NCBI RefSeq assembly: GCF_900177765.1
Contig: NZ_FXWI01000001.1
Span: 806,001 to 870,000, forward strand
Source of the DNA: Agreia sp. VKM Ac-1783
Lineage (GTDB): Bacteria > Actinomycetota > Actinomycetes > Actinomycetales > Microbacteriaceae
Reading direction: 5' to 3'
Length of the DNA stretch: 64,000 nt
Positions 8,333 through 17,297 of the stretch are shown in pieces. A program made the position numbers and the translations under genes. The notes under the pieces were generated by a model. That model did no database searches. It worked only from the letters and a program-made list of their open reading frames with translations, and was not told the origin of the DNA. The first letter of the stretch is position 1; every line of letters begins with the position of its first letter.

Positions 8333-9823
8333 ATGGCAACCAGTGGGGTCGCAGGACAAGCAGACACCGACGTGAAAACCGATAAGAAGCTCAGGCGCAA
8401 GGTCATCGCGCTCGCGGCGGCGGGAGCAATCGGAGGCTTCCTCTTCGGATTCGACTCCTCGGTGGTCAACGGCGCGGTCGATGCGATTCAAGACGACTTC
8501 AGCCTGACCGCGGCATTCACCGGCTTCGCCGTCGCCTCCGCTCTTCTCGGCTGTGCGGTCGGCGCCTATCTGGCCGGCCGACTGGCCGACCGTCTCGGAC
8601 GCATCCCGGTGATGCTCATCGGCGCCGTCCTCTTCCTCGTCAGCTCCCTCGGTTCCGGATTCGCCTTCGCCGCGTGGGACCTGACCGTGTGGCGCCTCAT
8701 CGGCGGCCTCGGCATCGGTATCGCCTCTGTCATCGCCCCCGCCTACATCTCCGAGATCGCCCCCAAGGCGATCCGGGGCAGCCTGGCCTCGCTGCAGCAG
8801 CTCGCGATCACCGTCGGTATCTTCACGGCACTGTTGTCCGATGCGGTTCTGGCGAACGTCGCCGGCGGCGCGAACGAGGTCTTCTTCCTCGGCCTCGACG
8901 CCTGGCGGTGGATGTTCCTCGTGTGCGCCGTGCCCGCGATCGTCTACGGTCTCGTCGCTCTTCGGCTGCCGGAGTCGCCCCGCTTCCTTCTGATGACCGA
9001 CAAGAAAGAGAAGGCCACGAAGGTTCTGGCCTCGATCACGCCCGCCAACCAGCTCGACAAGGCCGTCGCAGACATCGAGGCCGGTATTCGCGAAGACGCG
9101 GCCAACGCCGACAAGAGCTCCCTGCGAGGAAAGCGGTTCGGTCTGCTGCCCATCGTGTGGGTCGGAATCATCCTCTCCATGCTGCAGCAGCTCGTGGGCA
9201 TCAACGTGATCTTCTACTACTCGACCACCCTCTGGTCGAGTGTGGGCTTCAAAGAGAGCGACTCTCTCACGATCTCGGTCATCACCTCGGTGACCAATGT
9301 CGCGGTCACCTTCGTCGCGATCTTCCTCGTCGACAAGGTCGGTCGTCGACCCATCCTGTTGTTCGGCTCGGTCGGCATGGCGGTGGCTCTCGGTTCGATG
9401 ACGCTGGCGTTCAGCCAGGCGCAGCTCGTCGATGGCAAGCCCAGCCTCGAGGGTGCGTGGGGAATCATCGCGCTGATCGGCGCCAACCTCTTCGTGGTCG
9501 CCTTCGGCGCCTCCTGGGGCCCGCTCGTCTGGGTGCTGCTCGGCGAGATCTTCCCGACCCGTATCCGAGGTCGCGCCCTCGGCGTCGCGGCTGCTGCACA
9601 GTGGCTCACGAACTTCGCCGTCACCATGACGTTCCCGATCATCTCTCAGGACGTCTCGCTGACGCTGGCCTACGGACTCTACGCGGCCTTCGCCGTGCTG
9701 TCGTTCTTCTTCGTCTTCTTCAAGATTCCCGAGACGAAGGGCGTGGCGCTGGAGGAGACCGGCAGCCTCAGCGTCGTGCGTGGTCGCCGCCGCGAAAAAG
9801 ACGGAGTCGGCGGCGCCAAATAA
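8333..9823 (+). CDS. sugar/proton symporter, MFS sugar porter family
   Basis: Twelve-segment major facilitator of the sugar porter family, 496 residues. Signatures: GGFLFGFDSSVVNGA in segment 1, the loop RLADRLGRIPVM, PESPRFLL after segment 6, QQLVGINVIFYYST in segment 7, DKVGRRPILL, and PETKG at the end of segment 12. These define XylE/GalP/GLUT-like transporters that import monosaccharides with protons. The start ATG has AGAGGGAGCAG just upstream. It stands alone; the specific sugar cannot be told from sequence, though galactose or glucose would suit the upstream operon. Confidence 0.92.
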   Translation: MATSGVAGQADTDVKTDKKLRRKVIALAAAGAIGGFLFGFDSSVVNGAVDAIQDDFSLTAAFTGFAVASALLGCAVGAYLAGRLADRLGRIPVMLIGAVLFLVSSLGSGFAFAAWDLTVWRLIGGLGIGIASVIAPAYISEIAPKAIRGSLASLQQLAITVGIFTALLSDAVLANVAGGANEVFFLGLDAWRWMFLVCAVPAIVYGLVALRLPESPRFLLMTDKKEKATKVLASITPANQLDKAVADIEAGIREDAANADKSSLRGKRFGLLPIVWVGIILSMLQQLVGINVIFYYSTTLWSSVGFKESDSLTISVITSVTNVAVTFVAIFLVDKVGRRPILLFGSVGMAVALGSMTLAFSQAQLVDGKPSLEGAWGIIALIGANLFVVAFGASWGPLVWVLLGEIFPTRIRGRALGVAAAAQWLTNFAVTMTFPIISQDVSLTLAYGLYAAFAVLSFFFVFFKIPETKGVALEETGSLSVVRGRRREKDGVGGAK

Positions 9824-9826
9824 GCT
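9821..9826 (+). promoter_or_regulatory. -10 box of a leaderless promoter (metallophosphoesterase)
   Basis: TAAGCT, with six bases between its last T and the ATG at 9833. Overlaps the stop of the preceding symporter gene (TAA at 9821). No clear -35. Confidence 0.5.
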
Positions 9827-9832
9827 GCACCT

Positions 9833-10741
9833 ATGCAGCTCGGTCAATACCCTCCAGCCGACCACGTGCTGGCGCACATCAGCGACACCCACTTTCTCGG
9901 CGGGCGTCGGCCCCTCTACGGCAGCATCGACACCGATTCGAACCTCGAAGCGGCGATGAGCGCGCTCGAGGCGTCTCGAATCGACATCGACGCGCTGGTC
10001 TTCACCGGTGACATCGCAGACCTGGGCGAACCGGATGCCTATGGCCGGGTTCGCGACATCGTCGAGCCGGCCGCCGCTCGCATGGGCGCCGAGATCCTGT
10101 GGGTCATGGGAAACCACGACGACCGATCCGCGTTCCGGGCAGGACTACTCGGCGAGGTCGGCCACGACTCTGACAGCGACGCAGCCCCCATCGACAGGGT
10201 GGTCTCGCTCGACGGGCTGAGAGTCATCACGCTCGACACCTCCGTGCCCGGCTACCACCACGGCGAGCTGACAGCAGAACAGCTCGAATGGCTGCGCGAG
10301 CAGCTGGCCACCAGTGCTTCTCACGGCTCGATCCTCGCGTTGCACCACCCTCCGATTCCGAGCCCTGTCGCCTACATGCAGGTGCTCGAATTGCAGCGAC
10401 AGAACGAACTCGCCGATGTCATCCGGGGCAGCGATATCCGCGCGATCCTGGGTGGTCATCTCCACTACTCCACCCACGGTCTGTTCGCGGGCATTCCCGT
10501 GTCGGTCGCCGCGGCCACCTGCTACACGATGGATGTCTCGGCACCGGAGTCGACGCTGGTCGGGCGCAACGGCGGTCAGTCGATCACGCTCGTGCACGTG
10601 TACGACGATCAGGTGGTCCATTCGATCGTGCCGCTCGGCGACTTTCCCATCGTCGCCCGCTTCGACAGCGACTTCACGCGTCGACTCGAGGCTGCCGATC
10701 CGGCCGAGCTACGCGAGTACTACGCCAAGCAACAGGGGTGA
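9833..10741 (+). CDS. calcineurin-like metallophosphoesterase, CpdA type
   Basis: Binuclear metal phosphoesterase of 302 residues, closest in layout to the 3',5'-cyclic AMP phosphodiesterase CpdA/Rv0805 group. Metal ligands: Asp18 and His20 (SDTHFLGG), Asp in FTGDIAD, Asn-His in MGNHDD, His in ALHHPP, and the two His of GGHLHYSTH. The ATG at 9833 has no Shine-Dalgarno, but TAAGCT lies exactly six bases before it, suggesting a leaderless transcript. Cyclic AMP is a plausible substrate, but many relatives act on other phosphodiesters. Confidence 0.85.
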   Translation: MQLGQYPPADHVLAHISDTHFLGGRRPLYGSIDTDSNLEAAMSALEASRIDIDALVFTGDIADLGEPDAYGRVRDIVEPAAARMGAEILWVMGNHDDRSAFRAGLLGEVGHDSDSDAAPIDRVVSLDGLRVITLDTSVPGYHHGELTAEQLEWLREQLATSASHGSILALHHPPIPSPVAYMQVLELQRQNELADVIRGSDIRAILGGHLHYSTHGLFAGIPVSVAAATCYTMDVSAPESTLVGRNGGQSITLVHVYDDQVVHSIVPLGDFPIVARFDSDFTRRLEAADPAELREYYAKQQG

Positions 10742-10747
10742 TATAGT
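10742..10747 (+). promoter_or_regulatory. probable -10 box of the rpsB promoter
   Basis: TATAGT directly after the phosphoesterase stop. It implies a start near 10754 and an untranslated leader of about 240 bases. The -35 region is not convincing. Confidence 0.45.
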
Positions 10748-10753
10748 TTCCGG

Positions 10754-10995
10754 AGCACCTCGATCCGTCGGGGTGACTACGCGTGCCCGCTGACTTTCGT
10801 CACGACTCCACTCGGTCCTCCCCTCTCCCTCCTGTTCTGCAGGAGTGTGTGATCGGTGGTCGGAGGCGTGCTGGGCACCAGGAACCGTCGCCAACAGGTC
10901 GACGGTAAGAAACCGATTGACGTGTGCCTGTGGCGCGAACAGTTCGTGATGAACTGCGACGTGCGCAGCCGCCGTCGAAGAACAGGAGACGGCTC
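10754..10995 (+). promoter_or_regulatory. long 5' leader of rpsB-tsf
   Basis: Gene-free stretch before rpsB with two simple hairpins: CTCCTG/CAGGAG with a 5-base loop (10829-10845) and CAGTTC/GAACTG with loop GTGAT (10940-10956). S2 is known to repress its own mRNA through a leader in some bacteria; whether this leader does so is inference. Confidence 0.35.
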
Positions 10996-12030
10996 ATGGC
11001 CGTTGTAACCATTCGCCAGCTGCTCGACAGCGGCGTTCACTTTGGACACCAGACCCGTCGTTGGAACCCGAAGATGAAGCGATTCATCCTCACGGAGCGC
11101 TCGGGCAGCCACATCATCGACCTGCAGCAGTCGCTGGTTCACATCGACAAGACGTACGACTACGTCAAGGAGACCGTCGCCCACGGCGGAACGGTCCTCT
11201 TCGTCGGAACGAAGAAGCAGGCCCAGGGCTCCATCGCCGAGCAGGCTCAGCGCGTCGGCCAGCCCTACGTCAACCAGCGGTGGCTCGGTGGCCTCCTCAC
11301 CAACTTCCAGACGGTCTCCAAGCGTCTTGCGCGCATGAAGGAGCTCGAAGAGGTCGACTTCGACGACACCACTCGCGGCTACACCAAGAAAGAGCTTCTG
11401 ATTCAGAAGCGCGAGCTCGTCAAGCTGCAGAAGAGCCTCGGCGGTATCCGCAACCTCACGAAGACGCCGTCTGCGATCTGGATCGTCGACACCAAGAAGG
11501 AGCACCTCGCCATCGACGAGGCGCACAAGCTCGGCATCCCCGTCATCGCGATCCTCGACACCAACTGCGACCCCGACGACGTTCAGTACCCGATCCCGGG
11601 CAACGACGACGCGATCCGTTCCGTGGGCCTGCTCACGCGCATCATCGCCGACGCTGCCGCCGAGGGCCTGATCCAGCGTCACCAGAAGCCCGAAGAAGCC
11701 GGAAACGTCTCGGCCGTCGAGCCCCTGGCCGAGTGGGAGCGCGAGCTTCTCCAGGCATCCGAGAACCCGTCGACCGAGGCTGAGAAGATCGAGGCCGTCG
11801 ACGGTCTCGTCGAGAACGCCGTCGAGTCCGACTCCGCCAAGGCTGCCGTCGCCGACGTCATCGCCGCGGAGACCCCCACCGAAGAGAACGACGCAGACGC
11901 CGTTGTCGCCGAGCACGAGGCCGCGGCAGACGCGTCGATCGTTCCCGAGCACGCCGTCGAGTCCGACGCTGCGACCGAGGCCCGCCTCGAGGCCGAGGCC
12001 ACCGACGCCGAGAAGACCCCCGCGAAGTAG
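10996..12030 (+). CDS. rpsB: 30S ribosomal protein S2
   Basis: Component of the small ribosomal subunit, needed for S1-dependent initiation and platform assembly. The start is ATG at 10996 ([19 protein letters not shown]), with AGGAGA 12 to 7 bases upstream; the frame is open further upstream but lacks S2 homology. The conserved core ([17 protein letters not shown] to [21 protein letters not shown]) fills about 1-230. It is followed by a tail of roughly 110 residues rich in Ala, Glu, Asp and Val, giving 344 residues against about 240-260 for typical S2. It is followed by tsf after 51 bases, the usual order. Confidence 0.97.
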   Translation: MAVVTIRQLLDSGVHFGHQTRRWNPKMKRFILTERSGSHIIDLQQSLVHIDKTYDYVKETVAHGGTVLFVGTKKQAQGSIAEQAQRVGQPYVNQRWLGGLLTNFQTVSKRLARMKELEEVDFDDTTRGYTKKELLIQKRELVKLQKSLGGIRNLTKTPSAIWIVDTKKEHLAIDEAHKLGIPVIAILDTNCDPDDVQYPIPGNDDAIRSVGLLTRIIADAAAEGLIQRHQKPEEAGNVSAVEPLAEWERELLQASENPSTEAEKIEAVDGLVENAVESDSAKAAVADVIAAETPTEENDADAVVAEHEAAADASIVPEHAVESDAATEARLEAEATDAEKTPAK

Positions 12031-12081
12031 TTCGCGCCTTCCTCGATATCTCACCTCTTTAGTCAAGTAAGGAAGCACACC

Positions 12082-12909
12082 ATGGCAGATTTCAGCCTGG
12101 CTGACCTCAAGACCCTGCGCGAGCGCCTCGGCACCGGCATGGTCGACAGCAAGAACGCGCTCGTCGAAGCCGGCGGAGACCTCGAAAAGGCGACGGAGAT
12201 CCTTCGCCTCAAGGGTGCCAAGTCGAACGCCAAGCGCGCCGACCGCTCCACCAGCGAAGGCCTCGTCGCGGCCAAGGAGAGCGGCAACACCGCAACCCTG
12301 ATCGAGCTCGCCAGCGAGACCGACTTCGTGGCGAAGAACGACAAGTTCGTCGCTCTGGCCGACGCCGTGCTCGACGCGGCCGTCGCTGCCGGCGCGACCT
12401 CGGTCGAGGAGGCCCTCGCGGCCCCCGCGACCGGTGGAACCGTCGCCGATCTGATCAGCAACGAGGCGGCGATCCTCGGCGAGAAGATCGAGCTCCGTCG
12501 TCTGGCCGTCGTCACGGGCGACGCCTTCGCCATCTACCTGCACAAGACCTCGAAGGACCTGCCCCCGCAGGTCGGCGTGGTCGTGGGCTACACGGGTTCG
12601 GATGCCGACACGGCGCGCTCGATCGCTCAGCACATCTCGTTCGCCAACCCGGAATTCCTCGCTCGCGAGGACGTGCCGGTAGAGGCCGTCGAGAACGAGC
12701 GTCGCATCGTCGAAGAGATCTCGCGTGGCGAGGGCAAGCCCGAGGCCGCCCTCCCGAAGATCATCGAGGGTCGCCTCGGTGCCTACTACAAGCAGGTCGC
12801 CCTGCTCGAGCAGGACTACGCGAAGGACAACAAGCAGCAGGTCAAGAAGGTGCTCGCCGATGCCGGCATCACCGTCTCGGGCTTCGCTCGCTTCAAGGTC
12901 GGCGCATAG
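12082..12909 (+). CDS. tsf: translation elongation factor Ts
   Basis: Guanine-nucleotide exchange factor for EF-Tu, 275 residues. The N-terminal UBA-like domain (LKTLRERLGTGMVDSKNAL) is followed by the exchange motif ASETDFVAKNDKF at about residues 78-90, then the dimerisation subdomains ending GITVSGFARFKVGA. The ATG has AAGGAAG upstream. It is co-transcribed with rpsB and followed by a strong hairpin terminator. Confidence 0.97.
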   Translation: MADFSLADLKTLRERLGTGMVDSKNALVEAGGDLEKATEILRLKGAKSNAKRADRSTSEGLVAAKESGNTATLIELASETDFVAKNDKFVALADAVLDAAVAAGATSVEEALAAPATGGTVADLISNEAAILGEKIELRRLAVVTGDAFAIYLHKTSKDLPPQVGVVVGYTGSDADTARSIAQHISFANPEFLAREDVPVEAVENERRIVEEISRGEGKPEAALPKIIEGRLGAYYKQVALLEQDYAKDNKQQVKKVLADAGITVSGFARFKVGA

Positions 12910-12932
12910 CACCACGAGCTACGCACTAGTCG

Positions 12933-12962
12933 AAGGCCCATCCCGCGTGCGGGGTGGGCCTT
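12933..12962 (+). terminator. intrinsic terminator after tsf
   Basis: Arms AAGGCCCATCCCGC and GGGGTGGGCCTT around GTGC form a stem of about 12 pairs with one G-T type mismatch, followed by TCTGCTATT. It closes the rpsB-tsf unit. Confidence 0.8.
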
Positions 12963-12973
12963 CTGCTATTAAG

Positions 12974-12979
12974 TAGGAT
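12974..12979 (+). promoter_or_regulatory. -10 box upstream of the LCP gene
   Basis: TAGGAT directly after the tsf terminator. Expected start near 12986, giving a leader of about 45 bases ending in the AAGGAG ribosome site at 13017. Confidence 0.45.
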
Positions 12980-13030
12980 CAATCGTGGCCGCTCTGTCGG
13001 GTGAGCCCCCAGCCCCAAGGAGACTCGCCT

Positions 13031-14305
13031 GTGAAGACGACCGCATCGCCTGTGCGCCATGGCCGTATGCCCCTGCGCGGAGCCTGGGTGCGCATCCTTC
13101 GTCTTGTGGCGATCGTGGCGGCTGTCGCGCTGGTGAGCACGGGCGGAATCGCGGCCGTCAGCGCGTGGACCTTCACCTCGAAGCTCGAGGCCAACTCTGT
13201 CGATATTCATCCGGAGCAGGAAGACGACCAGGCGCCGCCGGCGATCGGAGCTCACGAGGGCGGCTTCAACGTGCTGATCGTGGCCGCCGACAACGATGCG
13301 AACCAGAGTGAAGATCTCTACGGCGATCGCGAGGGAGCGACGCTGAATGACGTGAACATGCTGCTTCACGTGTCGCAAGATCATAAGACGGCCGTCGCCG
13401 TGAGCTTTCCGCGCGATCTGATCATCGCGCATCCGGAGTGCGAAAAGGGCGACGCCATGAGCGCTGCGCCCATCAACGAGGCGTGGGGCAGAGGGGGTCT
13501 TCCCTGCGTAGCGTCGACCGTCAAAGAACTCACGGGCCTTCCCATCGACTACGCCGTGTCGATGACGTTCGACGCCGTCATCGCGCTCACCGACTCCATC
13601 GGGGGCGTTCCGATTTGTCTCACCGGACCGGTGAAGGACGAGTACATCGTCTATCCCGACGAGAACGGGGTGCTGCAGCACCTCGATCTTCCGGCCGGCG
13701 TCACCAATGTCAAGGGCGGTCTCGCGGCCGGATTCCTTCGCTCTCGTCACGGCGTGGGCGACGGCGGCGACCTCAGCCGCATCTCATCGCAGCAGCAGTA
13801 TCTCTCGTCGCTCGTGCGCCAGTTGAAGAGCAACGACACCCTGAGTGACTTCGGCAAGCTCTATTCGTTGGCGAACGTGGTCTCTGAGAAGAAGTACTTC
13901 ACGCTCTCATCGGAACTCGCGAGGGTCGACACGATGGTGTCGTTGGCCCAGTCGCTGCGAACGATCGATCTCAACAACATCACGTTCGTTCAGTACCCGG
14001 GAACGACGGATGACCCCGACTATCCGGGCAAGGTCGTGCCCACCCAAGACGCGGCCGACACACTCTTCGCGTTGATCAAGGCCGACCAGCCGTTCACTCT
14101 GGGCGCCGACTCGCAACCGATCGGAACCACGACAGCGCCCACCGCTCCGGTGGATCCCGCGGCTCCCGTGGATCCGGCCGCCCCTGTCGATCCGGCGGCT
14201 CCCGCAGACCCGGCGACACCGGATGCCGCAGCGCCTCCCGTGCTCGACGGCGTCACGGGTTCCACCGCCCAACAGGAGACCTGCGCGATCCCGGCTGAGG
14301 GTTAG
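13031..14305 (+). CDS. LytR-CpsA-Psr family cell-wall polymer ligase
   Basis: Membrane-anchored enzyme of the LCP family, which transfers glycopolymers from lipid carriers to peptidoglycan. 424 residues from GTG 13031, chosen because AAGGAG sits 8 bases upstream; GTG 13001 would add ten residues without a ribosome site. One membrane segment at about 20-46, then the LCP domain with Arg in AVSFPRDL and the [19 protein letters not shown] loop, both pyrophosphate-binding motifs. The C-terminus carries an Ala-Pro-Val-Asp repeat tail. It lies between the rpsB-tsf unit and pyrH, separated by promoters, so it is an inserted unit within the conserved block. Confidence 0.88.
   Translation: MKTTASPVRHGRMPLRGAWVRILRLVAIVAAVALVSTGGIAAVSAWTFTSKLEANSVDIHPEQEDDQAPPAIGAHEGGFNVLIVAADNDANQSEDLYGDREGATLNDVNMLLHVSQDHKTAVAVSFPRDLIIAHPECEKGDAMSAAPINEAWGRGGLPCVASTVKELTGLPIDYAVSMTFDAVIALTDSIGGVPICLTGPVKDEYIVYPDENGVLQHLDLPAGVTNVKGGLAAGFLRSRHGVGDGGDLSRISSQQQYLSSLVRQLKSNDTLSDFGKLYSLANVVSEKKYFTLSSELARVDTMVSLAQSLRTIDLNNITFVQYPGTTDDPDYPGKVVPTQDAADTLFALIKADQPFTLGADSQPIGTTTAPTAPVDPAAPVDPAAPVDPAAPADPATPDAAAPPVLDGVTGSTAQQETCAIPAEG
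14144..14215 (+). repeat. four tandem 18-base units in the LCP gene
   Basis: Imperfect copies each encoding APVDPA or a variant, forming a proline/alanine tail outside the membrane. Length variation between strains is likely. Confidence 0.75.
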
Positions 14306-14319
14306 CCCGGCCAGCCCAC

Positions 14320-14325
14320 TAAAAT
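14320..14325 (+). promoter_or_regulatory. -10 box of the pyrH promoter
   Basis: TAAAAT, with a start expected about 26 bases before the pyrH ATG. The leader contains GAAAGGGATC as ribosome site. Confidence 0.5.
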
Positions 14326-14357
14326 TTGCAGGACGAGATCGAAAGGGATCCACACAC

Positions 14358-15083
14358 ATGACTTCATCAGAACCCCGGCGCCGGGTACTCCTCAAACTCT
14401 CTGGTGAGGCCTTCGGTGGAGGCTCCCTCGGAGTCAATCCCGACGTGGTCAGCGAATTGGCGAGGGAGATCGCGGCTGCGGCTAAGCAGGTCGAGATCGC
14501 GATCGTCGTCGGCGGCGGAAACTTCTTCAGGGGTGCCGAGCTCTCTCAGCGAGGCATGGACCGCGGCCGGGCCGACTACATGGGCATGCTGGGCACGGTC
14601 ATGAATGCGCTCGCCCTCCAGGACTTCCTCGAGCAGGCGGGTGCTGCCACGCGTGTGCAGTCCGCCATCTCCATGACGCAGGTCGCCGAACCGTACATTC
14701 CGCTGCGGGCAGAGCGTCACCTCGAAAAGGGTCGCGTGGTCATCTTCGGCGCGGGAGCCGGGCTGCCTTACTTCTCGACCGACACCGTCGCGGCGCAGCG
14801 CGCGCTCGAGATCGGCGCGAACGTCGTCCTCGTGGCGAAGAACGGGGTCGACGGCGTCTACGATTCCGACCCGCGCACCAACCCCGACGCGAAGAAGATC
14901 GACAGGCTCACGTATCTCGACGCGCTGCAGCGCGAGCTCAAGGTCGTCGACTCCACCGCGTTCAGCCTCTGCATGGACAACAAGATGCCGATGATGGTCT
15001 TCGGTATGCAGCCGCAGGGCAATGTGACCCGGGCGATTCTCGGCGAGCGCATCGGCACCCTGGTCAGCACGTCGCACGACTGA
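14358..15083 (+). CDS. pyrH: UMP kinase
   Basis: Phosphorylates UMP to UDP in pyrimidine nucleotide synthesis; bacterial hexameric amino-acid-kinase fold. 241 residues. [11 protein letters not shown] near the start, [10 protein letters not shown] for the phosphate loop, the [17 protein letters not shown] segment, and the acceptor site [20 protein letters not shown] at 14358 is chosen over an open frame further upstream, because it begins the family-conserved sequence and follows a -10 box and GAAAGGG. frr and cdsA follow in the usual order. Confidence 0.97.
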   Translation: MTSSEPRRRVLLKLSGEAFGGGSLGVNPDVVSELAREIAAAAKQVEIAIVVGGGNFFRGAELSQRGMDRGRADYMGMLGTVMNALALQDFLEQAGAATRVQSAISMTQVAEPYIPLRAERHLEKGRVVIFGAGAGLPYFSTDTVAAQRALEIGANVVLVAKNGVDGVYDSDPRTNPDAKKIDRLTYLDALQRELKVVDSTAFSLCMDNKMPMMVFGMQPQGNVTRAILGERIGTLVSTSHD

Positions 15084-15098
15084 CCGAGCACGTCGCCC

Positions 15099-15104
15099 TA
15101 AACT
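15099..15104 (+). promoter_or_regulatory. possible -10 box of the frr promoter
   Basis: TAAACT in the gap between pyrH and frr. A start near 15111 would leave a short leader carrying AAGAAGGAG. Confidence 0.35.
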
Positions 15105-15131
15105 ACTGAAGAACCAAAAGAAGGAGTTGCC

Positions 15132-15686
15132 GTGATCGCGGATGTACTGGCCGGCGCAACAGAGCGCATGAAGAAGGCCGTCGACAACACGAAGGAAGAC
15201 TTCTCGAGCATTCGTACCGGGCGCGCGAACCCGGGTCTCTTCCAGAAGATCCTGGTCGACTACTACGGCACACCGACCCCGCTCAGCCAGCTGGCCGGCC
15301 TGCAGAACCCCGAAGCTCGCACGATGCTCATCACCCCCTATGACAAGGGCGCGCTGCGTGACATCGAGCAGGCGATCCGCGACACTCCCAACCTCGGCGC
15401 CAACCCGTCGAACGACGGCAATGTCATCCGCGTCACGCTGCCGGAGCTCACGGAGGAGCGCCGCAAGGAGTACGTGAAGATCGTGCGGACGAAGGCCGAA
15501 GACGGCAAGGTGTCTCTCCGAAACATCCGACGCAAGGCCAAAGACGAACTCGACGCACTGAAGAGCGAGGTCGGCGACGACGAGGTGGCACGCGCCGAGA
15601 AAGAGCTGGAGCAGATCACGAAGTCGCACGTCGACGGCATCGACGACGCGCTGAAGCGCAAGGAAGTCGAACTCCTCGAGATCTAG
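15132..15686 (+). CDS. frr: ribosome recycling factor
   Basis: Splits post-termination ribosomes together with EF-G. 184 residues, the standard length. A three-helix-bundle domain is interrupted by the small beta domain ([22 protein letters not shown]). Conserved features are [11 protein letters not shown] near residue 25 and the C-terminal helix [19 protein letters not shown]. Start GTG with AAGGAG 6 bases upstream. The cdsA gene follows 9 bases later. Confidence 0.97.
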   Translation: MIADVLAGATERMKKAVDNTKEDFSSIRTGRANPGLFQKILVDYYGTPTPLSQLAGLQNPEARTMLITPYDKGALRDIEQAIRDTPNLGANPSNDGNVIRVTLPELTEERRKEYVKIVRTKAEDGKVSLRNIRRKAKDELDALKSEVGDDEVARAEKELEQITKSHVDGIDDALKRKEVELLEI

Positions 15687-15695
15687 GCGACCCGC

Positions 15696-16655
15696 ATGAC
15701 GAACGATCCCGACACTCCCGCATCCGAAGCGGACTCGGCGCGCAAGCATCCCGGCATGACCCGCGCCGAGTTCGAGGCGAAGGTGCGCGAGCGGCGCGAC
15801 CAATTCGATCGGGCGAACGACAAGATCACCGCCCGTTCCGGGCGCAATCTCGTCAGCGCGATCGGCATCGGCCTGGCGTTGGGACTCGTCATGGTCTTCA
15901 GCCTGCTCTTCATCAAGGACATCTTCGTCGTCTTCGCCACGGTGCTCGTGGCATTCACCGTGTTCGAACTCGCCACGGCCCTGCGGCATGCCGGGCGCGA
16001 CGTGCCTCGTATTCCGAGCGTTCTCGCTGCCGTCGTCGTCGTGCCCGTGTCGTTCTACTTCGGCGAAGAGTGGCAGTGGATCTCGATGATCGGCGGCGTG
16101 CTGCTGGTGGTCCTGTGGAGATTGGCCGAGCTCGCGATACCCCGGCACCGCGCATCCATGCGGAGCGTGTCGCTAGACATGTCGGGCGGGGTGTTCATTC
16201 AGGTCTACGTAACATTCCTCGGCAGCATCGCGGCCCTGCTCCTCCGCAACGACGACGGCCAATGGTGGGTGATGACCTTCCTCATCGTGGTGGTCTCGGT
16301 CGACGTGGGCGCGTATGCCACGGGACTGAATTTTGGAAAGCATCCGATGGCGCCGACCATCAGCCCGAAGAAGACCTGGGAGGGTTTCGCAGGTTCGTGG
16401 ATCTTCGGCGTCGCGTCGAGTGTGCTGCTCTCGATCTTCCTGCTCGACATGCCGTGGTGGTTCGGCCTCATCCTCGGAACGGTCCTGGTGTTGAGTGCCA
16501 CCGCGGGCGATCTGTCCGAGTCTCTATTGAAGCGCGACCTCGGCATCAAGGACATGAGCACGTGGCTGCCTGGGCACGGCGGCTTCCTCGACCGGCTCGA
16601 TTCGATCCTGCCTTCCGCCGCGGCGGCCTACGTGCTGTTCATCGTCTTCGCGTAG
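15696..16655 (+). CDS. cdsA: phosphatidate cytidylyltransferase
   Basis: Makes CDP-diacylglycerol from phosphatidic acid and CTP at the membrane, the branch point for phospholipid head groups. 319 residues: a charged N-terminus of about 50 residues, about eight membrane segments, and the CDS signature SLLKRDLGIKD followed by PGHGGFLDRLDS near the C-terminus, with metal-binding acidic residues. Tightly linked to frr (9 bases), the common bacterial pyrH-frr-cdsA order. Confidence 0.95.
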   Translation: MTNDPDTPASEADSARKHPGMTRAEFEAKVRERRDQFDRANDKITARSGRNLVSAIGIGLALGLVMVFSLLFIKDIFVVFATVLVAFTVFELATALRHAGRDVPRIPSVLAAVVVVPVSFYFGEEWQWISMIGGVLLVVLWRLAELAIPRHRASMRSVSLDMSGGVFIQVYVTFLGSIAALLLRNDDGQWWVMTFLIVVVSVDVGAYATGLNFGKHPMAPTISPKKTWEGFAGSWIFGVASSVLLSIFLLDMPWWFGLILGTVLVLSATAGDLSESLLKRDLGIKDMSTWLPGHGGFLDRLDSILPSAAAAYVLFIVFA

Positions 16656-16680
16656 GCGTCGATCGACAACTGTTGACAGA

Positions 16681-17244
16681 ATGGTGACCGTGAGTCAAAC
16701 GTTTCCCCGAGCGCGGTCTTCCAGGCCGGGTTACAAGATCGACGAGGTCGAGAAGTTCCTGGCCGCCGCTCGTATCGCGTACAGCGCCGAGCCCGGTGAC
16801 ACCGGCACGATCATCACAGCGGAAGGCATCCGGCACATGGCCTTCGGGCTCGAAAAGGGGGGATACTCGACTCTCGCGGTCGATGCCGCTCTCGAGCGCC
16901 TCGAAGAGGCATTCGCTGCCCGTGAGCGGGAAAAGATCTCGTCGTCTGTCGGCGACGAGGCTTGGTTCGCCGATGCACGAGACAAGGCCAGAGAGATTCT
17001 GGCTCGACTCGAGAGGCCGGCGAAGCAGCGGTTCCGAGGCAGCGGCCCATTCAAATTGGGATATGACAAGCGCGACGTCGACGCCTTTGCCGAGCGGCTC
17101 ATCGGCTACTTCAGAGAAGGCACTCCGGTCTCTGTCGACGATGTGCGTCAGGTTTCGTTCCGGTCGCGCACGCGCGGATACTCCGAAGCTCAGGTCGATC
17201 TCGTGCTCGACGCCGTGATCGATGTGATGCTGTCGGTGCGCTGA
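16681..17244 (+). CDS. small protein with two DivIVA-like segments
   Basis: 187 residues of unknown function. Two related halves: FPRARSSRPGYKIDEVEKFL (about 6-25) and FKLGYDKRDVDAFAERL (about 125-141). Each is of the G-Y-x-x-x-x-V-D/E-x-F type seen at DivIVA N-termini, and each is followed by a second copy-like motif (GGYSTLAVDAALERL; RGYSEAQVDLVLDAV). The long coiled coil of true DivIVA is absent. Such proteins are annotated 'DivIVA domain-containing' in Actinobacteria and may sit at septum or pole; that is inference. The start could be ATG 16681 or GTG 16690; neither has a clear ribosome site. Confidence 0.72.
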   Translation: MVTVSQTFPRARSSRPGYKIDEVEKFLAAARIAYSAEPGDTGTIITAEGIRHMAFGLEKGGYSTLAVDAALERLEEAFAAREREKISSSVGDEAWFADARDKAREILARLERPAKQRFRGSGPFKLGYDKRDVDAFAERLIGYFREGTPVSVDDVRQVSFRSRTRGYSEAQVDLVLDAVIDVMLSVR

Positions 17245-17297
17245 GATCTTCCCCTCCGTCTGCAATTCGGCCAGAAGTTCGCTAAAGTCGAATAATC

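Noticed and set aside
8201-10117. Long open minus-strand frame continuing upstream of the M23 peptidase
   Set aside because: It is the antisense of the sugar symporter and phosphoesterase. It encodes low-complexity Arg/Asp/Gly-rich sequence with no recognisable domain, a usual by-product of high GC content.
10924-10995. Upstream start for rpsB
   Set aside because: The extra 24 codons do not resemble S2, and the AGGAGA site clearly serves ATG 10996.
10777-12915. 712-codon open frame on the minus strand across rpsB and tsf
   Set aside because: Leu/Val/Gly/Asp-rich antisense translation without domains; both plus-strand genes are certain.
12985-13311. GTG-started frame five bases after a -10 box, overlapping the LCP gene
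   Set aside because: Its translation has no recognisable features and it lies in another frame within the LCP coding region, which has clear motifs.
14144-14215. CRISPR-like or VNTR intergenic array
   Set aside because: The 18-base units are in frame inside the LCP gene and encode its proline-rich tail; there are no spacers.
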